Numbered from the stretch's first letter, positions 8,999 to 17,748 are shown. The stretch: DNA of 64,000 bases from GCA-002733465 sp039969155 (GCA_039969155.1 JBDVOJ010000038.1:1-64000), one strand, 5' to 3'. The notes: generated by a model from the letters alone, not told the origin. A program made the numbers and translations.

Positions 8999-9472
8999 TT
9001 AAGAGGCACTTTTATACCTCAAATTGTCTGGCTTTTTTGCGGCTTTCCATAGAATCTCATCTAGATAATTTGGATCATACCAATCATCCCAAATTCCTAA
9101 AGCGTAATACGCCTCTAGGAATTTAACCATTATTCCTGAACCATGCATTTCTGCCCCAATCCAACCATTTTCTCTACAGTGTTCGTAAGGGTAATTTTCC
9201 TTTGCAATTATTGGCTCTCGAGCTCCGATTACTTTCCACACACGTTTTGTCAGGAGATCTTTAGTAATGAATTGGCAGGCTATTAGTTTCGACTCATCTA
9301 GCTCTTCGAGTGTATCTACAGAAGGCATCTCATCGAATTTCAGGCTAAAAAAAGCACTTGTAATCGAGTTAAGTACTTCAGCTTCTCTGCCTATAACTTG
9401 GCCGATAACATGAGAGCTATCGCTCAGTTCGACACAAAAGATATTTCCAATATCCCAAGTTTTCTTCGCCAC
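8999..9472 (-). CDS. Imm26-like immunity protein, orphan
   Basis: 157 residues, GTG start at 9472 with AGAGG eight bases upstream. The N-terminal pattern WDIGNIFCVELSDSSHVIGQVIG matches the immunity protein 26 family, whose members open with a GDIFAIPL...GYGQVL strand pattern and protect cells from polymorphic toxins. The C-terminus is acidic and aromatic (ALGIWDDWYDPNYLDEIL). No toxin or secretion gene lies beside it; neighbours are a LysR gene and the ECF41 operon. It may be an orphan immunity gene gained to resist competitors, or a domesticated member of the fold. The family call rests on pattern only. Confidence 0.6.
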   Translation of the reverse strand: MAKKTWDIGNIFCVELSDSSHVIGQVIGREAEVLNSITSAFFSLKFDEMPSVDTLEELDESKLIACQFITKDLLTKRVWKVIGAREPIIAKENYPYEHCRENGWIGAEMHGSGIMVKFLEAYYALGIWDDWYDPNYLDEILWKAAKKPDNLRYKSAS

Positions 9473-9923
9473 GTTTTAAGCCTCTTAACGCTTATTCAAT
9501 GCAGTAAATCTCATTAAAATTCCTTAGAAATACTGCGAAAATAGATTTTTATCCATTAAAACATAAACTTAGCGCTATTCACAAACCAGAGCATCGGATA
9601 TTAATGAGATTGGCTGCACATAATATCCGGCTTACATAATTATATTCATTAAAATCAATACGTTAAAAATTAGCGAGTGGAAAAGTGCGCTTTATTAGCT
9701 GCAACCTCAATCTATTTCATAGGATTCGACTGTATTGGCAAACACTCTAAGTTCCCTCGTTTCAAATCCGGTTAACCAGTCTACATATATCTCACATCTA
9801 AAAAGACCAACTCACCTTTCCATCGAAAATTCGAATAATAATTTTAAACTTCGCTTCGCACAGGTCACAAAACGTGGAACCAATTCGTCTTAGGTGTATA
9901 CACATTAATTAGCGAGTAGAACT
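9473..9923. other. Intergenic region with a 9-bp inverted repeat and the ECF41 promoter
   Basis: 451 bp with no gene. At 9595-9629 CGGATATTA and TAATATCCG form a perfect inverted repeat around a 17-nt loop, about 125 bp upstream of the Imm26-like gene; it may be an operator. The right end holds the ECF41-type promoter for the next operon. I see nothing else. Confidence 0.5.
9863..9889 (+). promoter_or_regulatory. ECF41-type promoter (-35 GGTCACA, -10 CGTC)
   Basis: GGTCACA (9863-9869), a 16-nt spacer and CGTC (9886-9889), 34 bp before the first ATG of the operon. ECF41 sigma factors recognise TGTCACA-N16-CGTC, so this matches all but the first base with the exact spacing. The operon contains an ECF41 gene, so autoregulation is strongly suggested. 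Confidence 0.75.
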
Positions 9924-10355
9924 ATGAACCAAATGCCAGATAACCACTTCCAAAAAACCGTCCCTAAACTCTTTACTTCGTTTATTGATATTCATAAACT
10001 CATCGACGAATACGGGATTGACCGCAAGCTATCACATATCGTTTTACTCCGTGCATCGCAAATTAATCATTGCGAATACTGTATAGCCATGCATACCAGA
10101 GAAGCAAAACTGGATGGGGAAACAAATCAACGCTTGGAGAAAGTCGAATCATTCAGACAACATGACTGCTTTTTAGATAGAGAGAAATTAGCACTTGAAT
10201 GGGCCGAAGCACTCACGACCTTGAATACGGACACAAACTATACTGACCTGCGTTCAAGATTAGCGGAACAATTTAACACTACACAAATTTCCGCATTAAC
10301 GGCATTAGTCGGTATGATAAACATCTGGAATCGGATTAGAATTTCGGAGCACTAA
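9924..10355 (+). CDS. Carboxymuconolactone decarboxylase/AhpD family protein
   Basis: 143 residues with the AhpD-type redox motif HCEYCIAMHTREA (Cys-x-x-Cys followed by His four residues on, about 51-58) on the conserved helix. The family includes peroxidase-linked alkylhydroperoxidases and decarboxylases. With an intact CxxC the redox type is likelier. ECF41 sigma factor genes are characteristically accompanied by such a protein, and here the sigma gene starts 1 bp after its stop. It is the first gene of the three-gene unit, behind the ECF41 promoter. Confidence 0.88.
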   Translation: MNQMPDNHFQKTVPKLFTSFIDIHKLIDEYGIDRKLSHIVLLRASQINHCEYCIAMHTREAKLDGETNQRLEKVESFRQHDCFLDREKLALEWAEALTTLNTDTNYTDLRSRLAEQFNTTQISALTALVGMINIWNRIRISEH

Positions 10356-10356
10356 A

Positions 10357-11250
10357 ATGGCACCAGATCACAAAGCAACTTCTTTTGAGGTCCACCGCTC
10401 AATGCTGATGGGTATCGCTTATCGATTTCTTGGTAGTGTTTCTGACGCTGAAGACATTGTTCAGGACGTTTATCTAAAATGGTCAGCATCGGATATTTCT
10501 GTCATTGAAAACCATCAAGCTTGGCTTAAAACTGTTTGCGCTAGAACATGCCTTGATACGGTTAAATCGGCAGAACGCAAACGAATCGAGTATGTGGGGA
10601 CTTGGTTGCCGGAGCCGATACAAACTCAACAGACCGCTGAGTCAGACTCTCTTGAGAGATTAGAATTAGCAGATTCTATAACAACCGCTTTTATTCTAAC
10701 CCTTGAACGGCTAGCACCAAAAGAAAGAGCAGCCTACCTTCTTTATGAAATTTTCGACACTTCCTATGCCGAAATTGCTGAGTTACTAGGCCTCCAACAA
10801 GACGCTTGTCGAAAGCTAGTATCTCGAGCGAAAAGTAACGTATTGAAAAGTAGAAAACGAAATGCCATTTCTCGAGAAAAGCAATCAGAATTTATTGTGG
10901 CCTTTGAACAAGCGATTAACAATGGTGAACAATCTAACTTACAACAACTGCTAGCAGAAGATGTCATTCTCAGGGCTGATGGCGGAGGGAAAGTTGCCGC
11001 GATTAAGGACAGTATTTGCAACTTGCAACCTGTTATGAATTTCATCTGTAAAAAATTAAGTGTTTATTGGCGGGGGTTGAACTGGGTAAAAACCAACATT
11101 AATGGAAACAATGGAATCATTATTAAGGAAGACCAGCGAATTCATGCGGCAGTGTCATTTGAGTTCAACCAATACGGGCAAGCTCTAGAAATATTTATTA
11201 CAAGAAATCCCGATAAGCTTAACTCCCTCAATATGACGACGATTAACTAG
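10357..11250 (+). CDS. ECF41-group RNA polymerase sigma factor with fused C-terminal regulatory domain (SigJ-like)
   Basis: 297 residues. Sigma region 2 (about 10-75, FLGSVSDAEDIVQDVYLKW) and region 4 (about 115-165, ERAAYLLYEIFDTSYAEIAELLG) are followed by a 125-residue SnoaL-like domain. Two ECF41 hallmarks are visible: the WLPEP linker (YVGTWLPEP) between regions 2 and 4, and DGGGK (RADGGGKVAA) in the C-terminal domain. In characterised members this extension controls sigma activity in place of an anti-sigma factor. The inducing signal is unknown; the partner proteins suggest a redox or metabolite stress. Confidence 0.93.
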   Translation: MAPDHKATSFEVHRSMLMGIAYRFLGSVSDAEDIVQDVYLKWSASDISVIENHQAWLKTVCARTCLDTVKSAERKRIEYVGTWLPEPIQTQQTAESDSLERLELADSITTAFILTLERLAPKERAAYLLYEIFDTSYAEIAELLGLQQDACRKLVSRAKSNVLKSRKRNAISREKQSEFIVAFEQAINNGEQSNLQQLLAEDVILRADGGGKVAAIKDSICNLQPVMNFICKKLSVYWRGLNWVKTNINGNNGIIIKEDQRIHAAVSFEFNQYGQALEIFITRNPDKLNSLNMTTIN

Positions 11251-11258
11251 TATTTGAA

Positions 11259-11744
11259 ATGAGAATAAAAATGCATTTAAAACAATTTATAGGAATCATG
11301 ATTTTTATGACAACCTCGACAATCAATGCCACAGAAGTTCAACCTAACAGTTCTGTTAAAACCTTTAACTCAAAAGCTCTATACGACCCTACGCCCTATG
11401 GATATAGCCATGCCGTCGTTGCTGGAAATATTGCCTATATCTCCGGTCAAGGTGGTGAAAATAAAAATGGAAAACTCGAAGACGATTTCGCTATTCAAGT
11501 GAGGCAGTCATACAAAAATTTAGCAGCAGCGCTAGCAAGCGTAAACTCTCGCCCTGCTAATGTAACCAAACTAACCACCTATGTAGTAGCCTATGAGCAG
11601 TCAATGCTGGACGTCATGACTAAAGAGTTGAAAGCGCTGTTTGGTGATCACTTACCAGCACAAACTTTGGTACCTGTACCGCGCTTAGCAATTGACGGAA
11701 TGCTATTTGAAGTCGATGCGATAGCCATAATTGAAAGTAATTAA
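11259..11744 (+). CDS. Exported RidA/YjgF-family protein
   Basis: 161 residues. The N-terminus (MHLKQFIGIMIFMTTSTINA) is a signal peptide, followed by a complete RidA domain: PYGYSHAVVAGNIAYISGQGG (substrate-pocket strand), RQSYKNLAAALASV, VTKLTTYV, and LVPVPRLAIDGMLFEVDAIA. Classical RidA is a cytosolic enamine/imine deaminase; the catalytic Arg region is present (PVPRLA). Two ATGs (11259, 11271) are possible; the second leaves a clean signal sequence. It follows the ECF41 gene by 8 bp, so it belongs to the stress unit. A periplasmic RidA is uncommon and the substrate is unknown. Confidence 0.85.
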   Translation: MRIKMHLKQFIGIMIFMTTSTINATEVQPNSSVKTFNSKALYDPTPYGYSHAVVAGNIAYISGQGGENKNGKLEDDFAIQVRQSYKNLAAALASVNSRPANVTKLTTYVVAYEQSMLDVMTKELKALFGDHLPAQTLVPVPRLAIDGMLFEVDAIAIIESN

Positions 11745-11767
11745 GCGCTACCAATATATTTAAGCGA

Positions 11768-12565
11768 TTAGTTCTGTCGATAGAAATCTATGGCGTTCTG
11801 ATACAACACAGCCTTCACTTCGCTAGCATCGAGAGCGTCCACAACCAGTTTAAGATCGTCATCCGAGTAAGCTTTTGGAGCGCGTGTAGAGGGCAAATCT
11901 GTACCAAACATTAACGCCGTTGGATTAATGCTGTGTAGTCGCTTAATTACTTTAGCGACATCAAAGTCAACTCGACTAAATCCGGTCGCTTTGACTTTAA
12001 CGCCTTTTTCAACCAAGCCACATAAGGTTTTAAATCCAGCTGCAGTAAGGCCCAGATGGTCAATACTTACAGAAGGCAAATTGACTAGTATGCGGGTTAA
12101 CTCACCTAAATGCGAAGAGTCCACATACAACTCAATATGCCAGCCAGCTATTTCATAAATTCTACTAGCCAATGAAACTAAGTGTTTAATATCCTCTGAA
12201 CCACCTCTCTTCAAGTTAAACCTGACTGCTTTGATGCCTTGTGAATTCAGCTGAATAATTTCATCATTGGTAATGGAGTTCGGAACTTGAGTCACACCAA
12301 CAAACTGCGAACCAAGGTGTTTTAGTGCATTAACTAAATAACTTTGATCAAACTTCTGGAATGAGCCTGAGACAATCGCTCCACCTTTTAACTGATAATG
12401 ACTTGTTTTTTTGAGGTAGTCTTGATGAGTAAAAGATTTTGGCAGATAACCATTGTTTTCGAATAATGGAAATTTCGAATCGATGATGTGAAAGTGACTA
12501 TCAAATATAGGATAGTCGAAGGATGATAGTGTTGAATGATCTGTTGAGTTTTCTTTGAGTCTCAT
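11768..12565 (-). CDS. Amidohydrolase-2 family metal-dependent hydrolase
   Basis: 265 residues from the ATG at 12565 (MRLKENSTDH); a GTG six codons upstream is an alternative. TIM-barrel hydrolase with the HxH metal motif FDSHFHIID (about 22-30), a later His strand (SIDHLGL) and the terminal Asp segment MFGTDLPSTRAP. This resembles 2-pyrone-4,6-dicarboxylate lactonase-like members of the superfamily. It converges with the RidA gene, with a 23-bp gap. The substrate is not evident; most such enzymes open lactones or decarboxylate ring acids. Confidence 0.85.
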   Translation of the reverse strand: MRLKENSTDHSTLSSFDYPIFDSHFHIIDSKFPLFENNGYLPKSFTHQDYLKKTSHYQLKGGAIVSGSFQKFDQSYLVNALKHLGSQFVGVTQVPNSITNDEIIQLNSQGIKAVRFNLKRGGSEDIKHLVSLASRIYEIAGWHIELYVDSSHLGELTRILVNLPSVSIDHLGLTAAGFKTLCGLVEKGVKVKATGFSRVDFDVAKVIKRLHSINPTALMFGTDLPSTRAPKAYSDDDLKLVVDALDASEVKAVLYQNAIDFYRQN

Positions 12566-12646
12566 CGCTATGCTCTTACTCACTTAACTAGCCTATTAAA
12601 TGTAAACAATTAAGTGAGTAAGATTGTAACCTAATTTTCGAAAATT

Positions 12647-13255
12647 TTAGAATGAATAACTAGCGCCAAAATTTAAAGTCGATATTTCTAAATCACCCAT
12701 ATCCACATACTGGTAACCAGCATTGATTCCCCAGCCAGAATCCCACTGATATTGCCAACCGGCTTCTAGGAATGCACCAAAACCATCTTCTGATTCTAGT
12801 TTTTGGTTGTCACGCTGAAACTCGTAATCATAAAACTGTCCACCAACTTTGGCATAAAGCGAATTTCTAGCAGTTAGTTCTAATTTACCTTTCATAGCAA
12901 CCACTAGGCTTCCATAGGTTAACTCGTCAGCTTGAAGGTTAAAGATAGGATCGTTATCTGAACGACACTCCCACTCATCATCTTCAACTTCTTCACAGCG
13001 CCAATCATCTGCATCTGTTCCTGCGATTAAACCGGCTTCGAAAGAGAAGTTTTTATTGATATTAAAGTTATAATAACCATATAAGTGAGCGACACCATCT
13101 CCATCGGCCGAAGAACCTTTATATTCAGCACCACCAGCTGCTGCAGATAATCCAAAAGTATGTTGCTTCGAGCTTTCAGTCGATGATTCGTCAGCGACAA
13201 CACTACCGCTAGCTAAGGCAAGTGATAAAGTAGTGATTGCGATTAAGTTTTTCAT
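12647..13255 (-). CDS. OmpA-like eight-stranded outer-membrane beta-barrel protein
   Basis: 202 residues: signal peptide MKNLIAITTLSLALASGSVVA, then alternating strands and loops ending in NFGASYSF, the aromatic C-terminus read by the Bam machinery. An acidic loop (DDWRCEEVEDDEWECRSDND) holds a Cys pair that could close a surface loop. It looks like the OMP_b-brl/Ail-type small barrel family. Function unknown; adhesion, stress resistance or structural roles are possible. Confidence 0.8.
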   Translation of the reverse strand: MKNLIAITTLSLALASGSVVADESSTESSKQHTFGLSAAAGGAEYKGSSADGDGVAHLYGYYNFNINKNFSFEAGLIAGTDADDWRCEEVEDDEWECRSDNDPIFNLQADELTYGSLVVAMKGKLELTARNSLYAKVGGQFYDYEFQRDNQKLESEDGFGAFLEAGWQYQWDSGWGINAGYQYVDMGDLEISTLNFGASYSF

Positions 13256-13531
13256 TGCTATTTCCTAATTATGTGTAAAAGACCTGCTCATTATAAGTAT
13301 CCTACTAGTAATAACTATTGGACTTGTGTCATCAATCTGTATGTAAATGTAGAAAATATTACAGGAAGTAAAGTGTGTGTCTTTATTGAAATGAAGTAGA
13401 AATCTGAACGAAGTTCAATAAGGCGCTTGTTGAACTCCGACAGACTTTAATGATGTCTATTGATGGAAAATTTGGACAGTTGAAAAAACAGTTCGTTATT
13501 CAAAGCTTATCAATTTTTCAACATTAGTCTC

Positions 13532-13993
13532 CTATCCAACATTTTTAGCAAGTTTTGCCGCACTATGCACCGCCTTTCTAATTCTTACATAAGTCATACA
13601 ACGGCAAATGTTAGTCATTTGCTGGTCAATATCCTCATCACTAGGATTCGGCGTATTCTCTAATAATGCAACGGCAGCCATCATTTGACCGCTCTGACAA
13701 TAGCCACATTGCGGGACATCAATTTCCTTCCAGGCTTTTTGAACTGGGTGCTCACCATTTTCGGATAATCCTTCAATGGTTGTTATTGTCATTCCATCAA
13801 TAGCAGAAATGGGAATACTGCAGCTTCGTGAAATGCGACCGTTGATATGCACCGAACAAGCTCCGCATTGGGCAATGCCACATCCAAACTTGGTACCTTT
13901 TAATCCAACATCCTCGCGAATAAACCATAACAATGGTTTGTCTAGATCTTTAGTGATCTGGTGCTTGACCCCATTTAAAGTAAAGTTAACCAT
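13532..13993 (-). CDS. [2Fe-2S] subunit of a molybdenum hydroxylase (isoquinoline 1-oxidoreductase alpha-like)
   Basis: 153 residues with two iron-sulfur sites. The plant-type ferredoxin cluster uses C38, C43, C46 (GCGIAQCGAC) and C58. The helical-domain cluster uses C96, C99 (QCGYCQSG), C130 and C132 (CRC). This subunit passes electrons from the molybdopterin subunit to an acceptor, probably a c-type cytochrome. It starts 3 bp after the stop of the large subunit, so the two are one operon, in the reverse of the common small-large order. Confidence 0.93.
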   Translation of the reverse strand: MVNFTLNGVKHQITKDLDKPLLWFIREDVGLKGTKFGCGIAQCGACSVHINGRISRSCSIPISAIDGMTITTIEGLSENGEHPVQKAWKEIDVPQCGYCQSGQMMAAVALLENTPNPSDEDIDQQMTNICRCMTYVRIRKAVHSAAKLAKNVG

Positions 13994-13996
13994 GGT

Positions 13997-16222
13997 TTAC
14001 GCCTCCAACTTAATCGGTAGTTTTCTGATTCGCTGACCGCAAGCTGCGAATATTGCATTGGCTAGAGCCGCAGCTGCAGGAGCTGTTGGAGGCTCGCCTA
14101 CTCCGGTCGGTGGATAATCGTTTTCAAGGATTGCTACCTCAATATCGAGTGGTGCTTGCGCCATACGTAACATGGGTAAACGATCAAAATTGGCTGTTTG
14201 TACTATCCCCTGACTAATCTCAGCTTGATTAAACATTGCAGCATTAAGGCCATCGATAAAGCCACCTTCCATTTGGTTTCGAATGTGATTGGGATTGACC
14301 GCTAAACCGCAATCAATAGCTCCCCAGCATTTAGTCACCCTAAAATTCGCCGGAGTCGAATTTGATTTACTGGGTTTTACTTCTACTTCTAAAACAAAAG
14401 CCGCATAGGACCCAAAGGTGAAATGTCCGGCGATCCCCAATCCAATATTCTTTGCTCGGGGTTTATGCCACTCCGCCATTTTGGCAACTTGCTCGTAGCA
14501 TTTCCACATGCGTTGCGCGTCGATAATCTGAGCTCCATACGCATTGTACTCAAACGATTTTTTATCTTTGTAAAGCGTTTTTCTAAATTCTAACGGATCA
14601 ATTTCTGCACTATAAGCTAACTCATCAATCATACTTTCAGTCGCAAAAGTGTACTGCAAATGTCCGGGACCTCGCCATGCGCCCACTTGCGTTCCGCAGT
14701 TTTGACGAAAAGTCTCTGTACGGTAGTTATCGATTAGATTCGCAGGAAAACATTTTTCATGGACACCGCCCCGCTTAGCTGCTGCTCGATAATGCCACGC
14801 TGCTACCTTACTAGTTTTATCTAAGCCGGCCCTAATTCTGGTAACTTGCAACGGAGCAAAATAATCTTGTTGCATTTCATCCTCCCTGGTCCAAGTCACC
14901 TTAACCGGTGCTTTTAGTTTTTGTGATAAGACTGTCGCCTCGCTGACAAAATCGCTCATCCACTTTCGCCCAAACCCTCCACCCATACGATGGGCTTGTA
15001 TGTCAATTTTGAGCGGGTCTAATCCAGTTAACTTTGCGACAGTATTAGCCGCAGAAGTCGGCGATTGATGACCTAAAACTAAAGTTGCGCCGTCAGTTCG
15101 CACATCAGCAATGCAGCTAAAAGGTTCCATACAGGCATGATGAAAAAATGGCGTAAAATAAGTCTTGTCCAAAATAAGCTCTGAAGATTTAAATCCACGA
15201 TTTAGATCGCCATCGTCTCTTAAAATATTTCCCGATTTCTCACTTTGACAAAACGTGTCTCCTTGCATTGCCAGCTTTTGCGAGCTTTCCTCTGCATAAG
15301 GCCCCTTATACCAAGTCGCCTGTAAAAGTCTTCTAGCTTTTAACGCACTCCACAAGCTTTCTGCAATGACTGCAATACCGCTGGAAAGGATCCGTCTATC
15401 ACCATCAGTCTCTCCTACCATTTCCACGATGGTTAACACACCTTCTACAGCGAGCACTTTTTCTTTATTGTAGCTCTTGATTTTTCCATCAAAATAAGGA
15501 CAACGCTCAATAACAGCATGCACCTGATTGGGGTAATCCATATCAAAACCAAACAGTGGTTTACCCCTAGTTATTTGGTCAATGTCTACTGTGGTCGCGT
15601 CTTTGCCGATGATAGAATATTCGTTGCGTGATTTAAGCGGTTGGAGTTCCCCGGGTGCTGGTAGTTCAGCGGCAATTTTTGCGACATCGCCAAAACTCAA
15701 TTTCTCATTGGTTGAAACTCGGTAAAGATAACTTTGTTTGGTTTCAATATCCGAGATATGACATTGCCATGCTTTTGCGGCAGCTTGTTTTAACATATGT
15801 TTTGCGGTGGCTCCCGCTTGACGCAAGTAATCCCAATTATTCCTCAGCGCATGGCTGCCACCGGTTCCCATATTGGCATGTCGATAAATCGCTGAATTAT
15901 TTTTAGGGTCTACTTTTAGGTAAGTCGCACCGGCAACGCAGCGTACCAAATTCCAATCGGCATCCATTTCTTCCGCGATGAGCATAGGCCCAGTAGTTTT
16001 CATGTGTTGTCCCATGTCCTGCACCGGCGAACCAATTTCTATTTGATTATCTGGATGAATGGTCAGATAGACGTTCCAAGTATCATAGTGTGACCGTTTT
16101 GTTTTGTTAGAATCACCTGCAAATTTTGATTTTGCGGATAAAACCGTTGGCATACTAATTGCCATTACCATAGCGGCATTGGTTGCCGATACTCTTAAAA
16201 ACTCTCTTCGGTTTAGTCCCAT
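13997..16222 (-). CDS. Molybdopterin-binding subunit of a Tat-exported aldehyde/xanthine-dehydrogenase-like enzyme (IorB type)
   Basis: 741 residues. It starts with a twin-arginine signal (MGLNRREFLRVS then a hydrophobic stretch), so the holoenzyme is folded in the cytosol and exported to the periplasm. The start at 16222 is fixed by AGGAGAGG upstream. The molybdopterin domains include AHRMGGGFGRKW, GAWRGPGHLQY and the C-terminal active-site glutamate in GVGEPPTAPAA. These enzymes hydroxylate N-heterocycles or oxidise aldehydes with water-derived oxygen. No FAD subunit or XdhC-type maturation gene is next to it, as in other IorAB-type pairs. The substrate is unknown. Confidence 0.92.
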   Translation of the reverse strand: MGLNRREFLRVSATNAAMVMAISMPTVLSAKSKFAGDSNKTKRSHYDTWNVYLTIHPDNQIEIGSPVQDMGQHMKTTGPMLIAEEMDADWNLVRCVAGATYLKVDPKNNSAIYRHANMGTGGSHALRNNWDYLRQAGATAKHMLKQAAAKAWQCHISDIETKQSYLYRVSTNEKLSFGDVAKIAAELPAPGELQPLKSRNEYSIIGKDATTVDIDQITRGKPLFGFDMDYPNQVHAVIERCPYFDGKIKSYNKEKVLAVEGVLTIVEMVGETDGDRRILSSGIAVIAESLWSALKARRLLQATWYKGPYAEESSQKLAMQGDTFCQSEKSGNILRDDGDLNRGFKSSELILDKTYFTPFFHHACMEPFSCIADVRTDGATLVLGHQSPTSAANTVAKLTGLDPLKIDIQAHRMGGGFGRKWMSDFVSEATVLSQKLKAPVKVTWTREDEMQQDYFAPLQVTRIRAGLDKTSKVAAWHYRAAAKRGGVHEKCFPANLIDNYRTETFRQNCGTQVGAWRGPGHLQYTFATESMIDELAYSAEIDPLEFRKTLYKDKKSFEYNAYGAQIIDAQRMWKCYEQVAKMAEWHKPRAKNIGLGIAGHFTFGSYAAFVLEVEVKPSKSNSTPANFRVTKCWGAIDCGLAVNPNHIRNQMEGGFIDGLNAAMFNQAEISQGIVQTANFDRLPMLRMAQAPLDIEVAILENDYPPTGVGEPPTAPAAAALANAIFAACGQRIRKLPIKLEA

Positions 16223-16531
16223 CAACCTCTCCTTTTATTTATCATCTTAAACGAGCCTCATGATTTTCCGATTTTTCTGGATTAGGTTCATCATTTTCAA
16301 TATTGATAAAAATCAATAGCCAGCAAGGTTTTTATCAAAGTTTTGACATCATATCGGATCTTTTTTTCGAAGGTGTGTGTTTTAAGTCGGTTGAAATCTT
16401 CATTTACATTATTCAAGATTTCATCAACATTTCAGCTAGAAAAGCTGGTTGGTAGTGATGGTGGGACGAAGGAATTTAACGATCGGCCTATATTTTATAA
16501 CCTATAGACCGACTATTTTAGAAAGGTCGTT
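16223..16531. other. Intergenic region with hairpin
   Basis: 309 bp without a gene. It holds the promoter region of the hydroxylase operon and, at 16484-16511, an imperfect 9-bp inverted repeat (CGGCCTATA / TATAGACCG) with a 10-nt loop. The repeat sits about 20 bp beyond the lipoprotein gene's stop and may end its transcript, though there is no U-tract. Confidence 0.4.
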
Positions 16532-16948
16532 TTATTTCCCAGAGGTTGAAGCGGTTTCTTGCTTGGGCTCAACAACACACCCCTTTATATCCTCAACTCG
16601 CAATAGTTCGACCTCCCAATAGCGACTGCTAAACTTTTTATTCGGATCATGCTTAGCGGCAACGACATAGCGTTTACATGCTTCAGCATTAAATGCCCAG
16701 GGTCTGTATGACTCTCGCCCCTGACGATCCGTTCTAACCGAAGTCAATTGTACATAGTGCGATCCTGGCTCCACATTTCTTACTTTTCGACCATCAAATA
16801 TCATTTGTCCGTCTATTCCAGTAATCACCACATCCGAACTGTACTGATCGGCTCGCTTGCTTTTACTTCCATCTATAATTGCATAGGGACCTGAAGCGCA
16901 ACCGCCCAGGATAACTATAAGCGATGCTGCAGAGATAAATTGTTTCAT
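16532..16948 (-). CDS. Putative lipoprotein, function unknown
   Basis: 138 residues with a lipobox at the end of a short signal peptide (VILGGCASG, Cys about 17), so it should be lipid-anchored; Ala/Ser after Cys favours the outer membrane. The soluble part has a beta-rich core (IFDGRKVRNVEPGSHYVQL) that looks like a PEGA-like strand pattern. It contains two further Cys residues (EACKRY, IKGCVVE). I do not recognise the family. It stands alone between spacers. Confidence 0.7.
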   Translation of the reverse strand: MKQFISAASLIVILGGCASGPYAIIDGSKSKRADQYSSDVVITGIDGQMIFDGRKVRNVEPGSHYVQLTSVRTDRQGRESYRPWAFNAEACKRYVVAAKHDPNKKFSSRYWEVELLRVEDIKGCVVEPKQETASTSGK

Positions 16949-17100
16949 TATGATTTCCTTGTAGTTAATTTTGTTTTTCCTGGCAATCTTAACTTACTAC
17001 TAAGAATGGCAAATTAAAAGTAAGGTTCCGACTTAAAACCGTTAGTGTTCCGTTGAATTCCGCGGCAAGTGATTTTATAGCTATAGCCATCGTATAAAAG

Positions 17101-17547
17101 CTAACAATCGTAAGATTTAAAATACCAGACATGACTAATTTTATTGTACTCAAATTGATACATCGCAGGACTACATTGGCTTTTCGCTTTACCTTGGCTT
17201 TTCCAATGGGCTTTCTCGACAGTATATGCAAACGGGCCTGAAACATGAATTTTGAGAATTTCAGAGTGGATACTTGGAGTACTTTTAAAATAACTTAGTA
17301 AAGCTTGTTTTAGCGCATTTTTGCCTTTTGTTTCCACTGAAACGTTGTCATCCACAAGACTCATCCAAAGAATGTCTTCGGTAGTGTGTTCAAGCATCAG
17401 TTCAATGTTCTTTTGGTTAAATGCTTCGACATAATCCAACACCACCTTTTGATTTTCATCGGCCAAAAGACTCTTCGATTTAAGGTTTGTTGAATTTGAT
17501 CCAAATAGAATAAGCGCTAAGACGAGTAACTGATTTTTTAATGCCAT
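17101..17547 (-). CDS. NTF2-like (SnoaL-type) exported protein
   Basis: 148 residues; ATG at 17547 with GGAG upstream. The N-terminus (MALKNQLLVLALILFGSNS) looks like a signal peptide. The rest has the cone-shaped SnoaL/NTF2 pattern: VVLDYVEAFNQKNIELMLEHTTEDILW, then a loop and ALLSYFKSTPSIHSEIL with three C-terminal strands. Such domains bind small hydrophobic ligands or act as isomerases; the function here is unknown. Two cysteines (SQCSPAM, terminal DC) may pair in the periplasm. Confidence 0.75.
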   Translation of the reverse strand: MALKNQLLVLALILFGSNSTNLKSKSLLADENQKVVLDYVEAFNQKNIELMLEHTTEDILWMSLVDDNVSVETKGKNALKQALLSYFKSTPSIHSEILKIHVSGPFAYTVEKAHWKSQGKAKSQCSPAMYQFEYNKISHVWYFKSYDC

Positions 17548-17589
17548 AGTTTTCTCCGAGCCTGCAAGATTTAGACGGTTTCTTGAGTT

Positions 17590-17748
17590 TTACTCAGGCT
17601 GCTCTTCTGGTTGCTTGCTCTTGAGCGCCGACAGATCTTGCTGCAGTTGATCAATTTTTGCTAATAGTGGGTCGAAAAATAGATATCTTAGTGAAAACGA
17701 CTGAAAACAAGATAGTGAAATAAAGATAATGCGTTTTTTCCATTTCAA
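17590..17748 (-). CDS. Small membrane protein with coiled-coil tail (52 aa, TTG start)
   Basis: A TTG at 17746-17748 with GAGG six bases upstream opens a frame starting MKWKKRIIFISLSCFQSFSL: a basic tip then a membrane helix (about 7-25). An amphipathic, Gln/Lys/Glu-rich tail follows (DPLLAKIDQLQQDLSALKSK) and ends in QPEEQPE before the TAA. The order of anchor and short coiled coil is that of many small inner-membrane proteins, and its composition is more protein-like than the overlapping longer frame. It lies 42 bp upstream of the NTF2-like gene. No family recognised. Confidence 0.5.
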   Translation of the reverse strand: MKWKKRIIFISLSCFQSFSLRYLFFDPLLAKIDQLQQDLSALKSKQPEEQPE

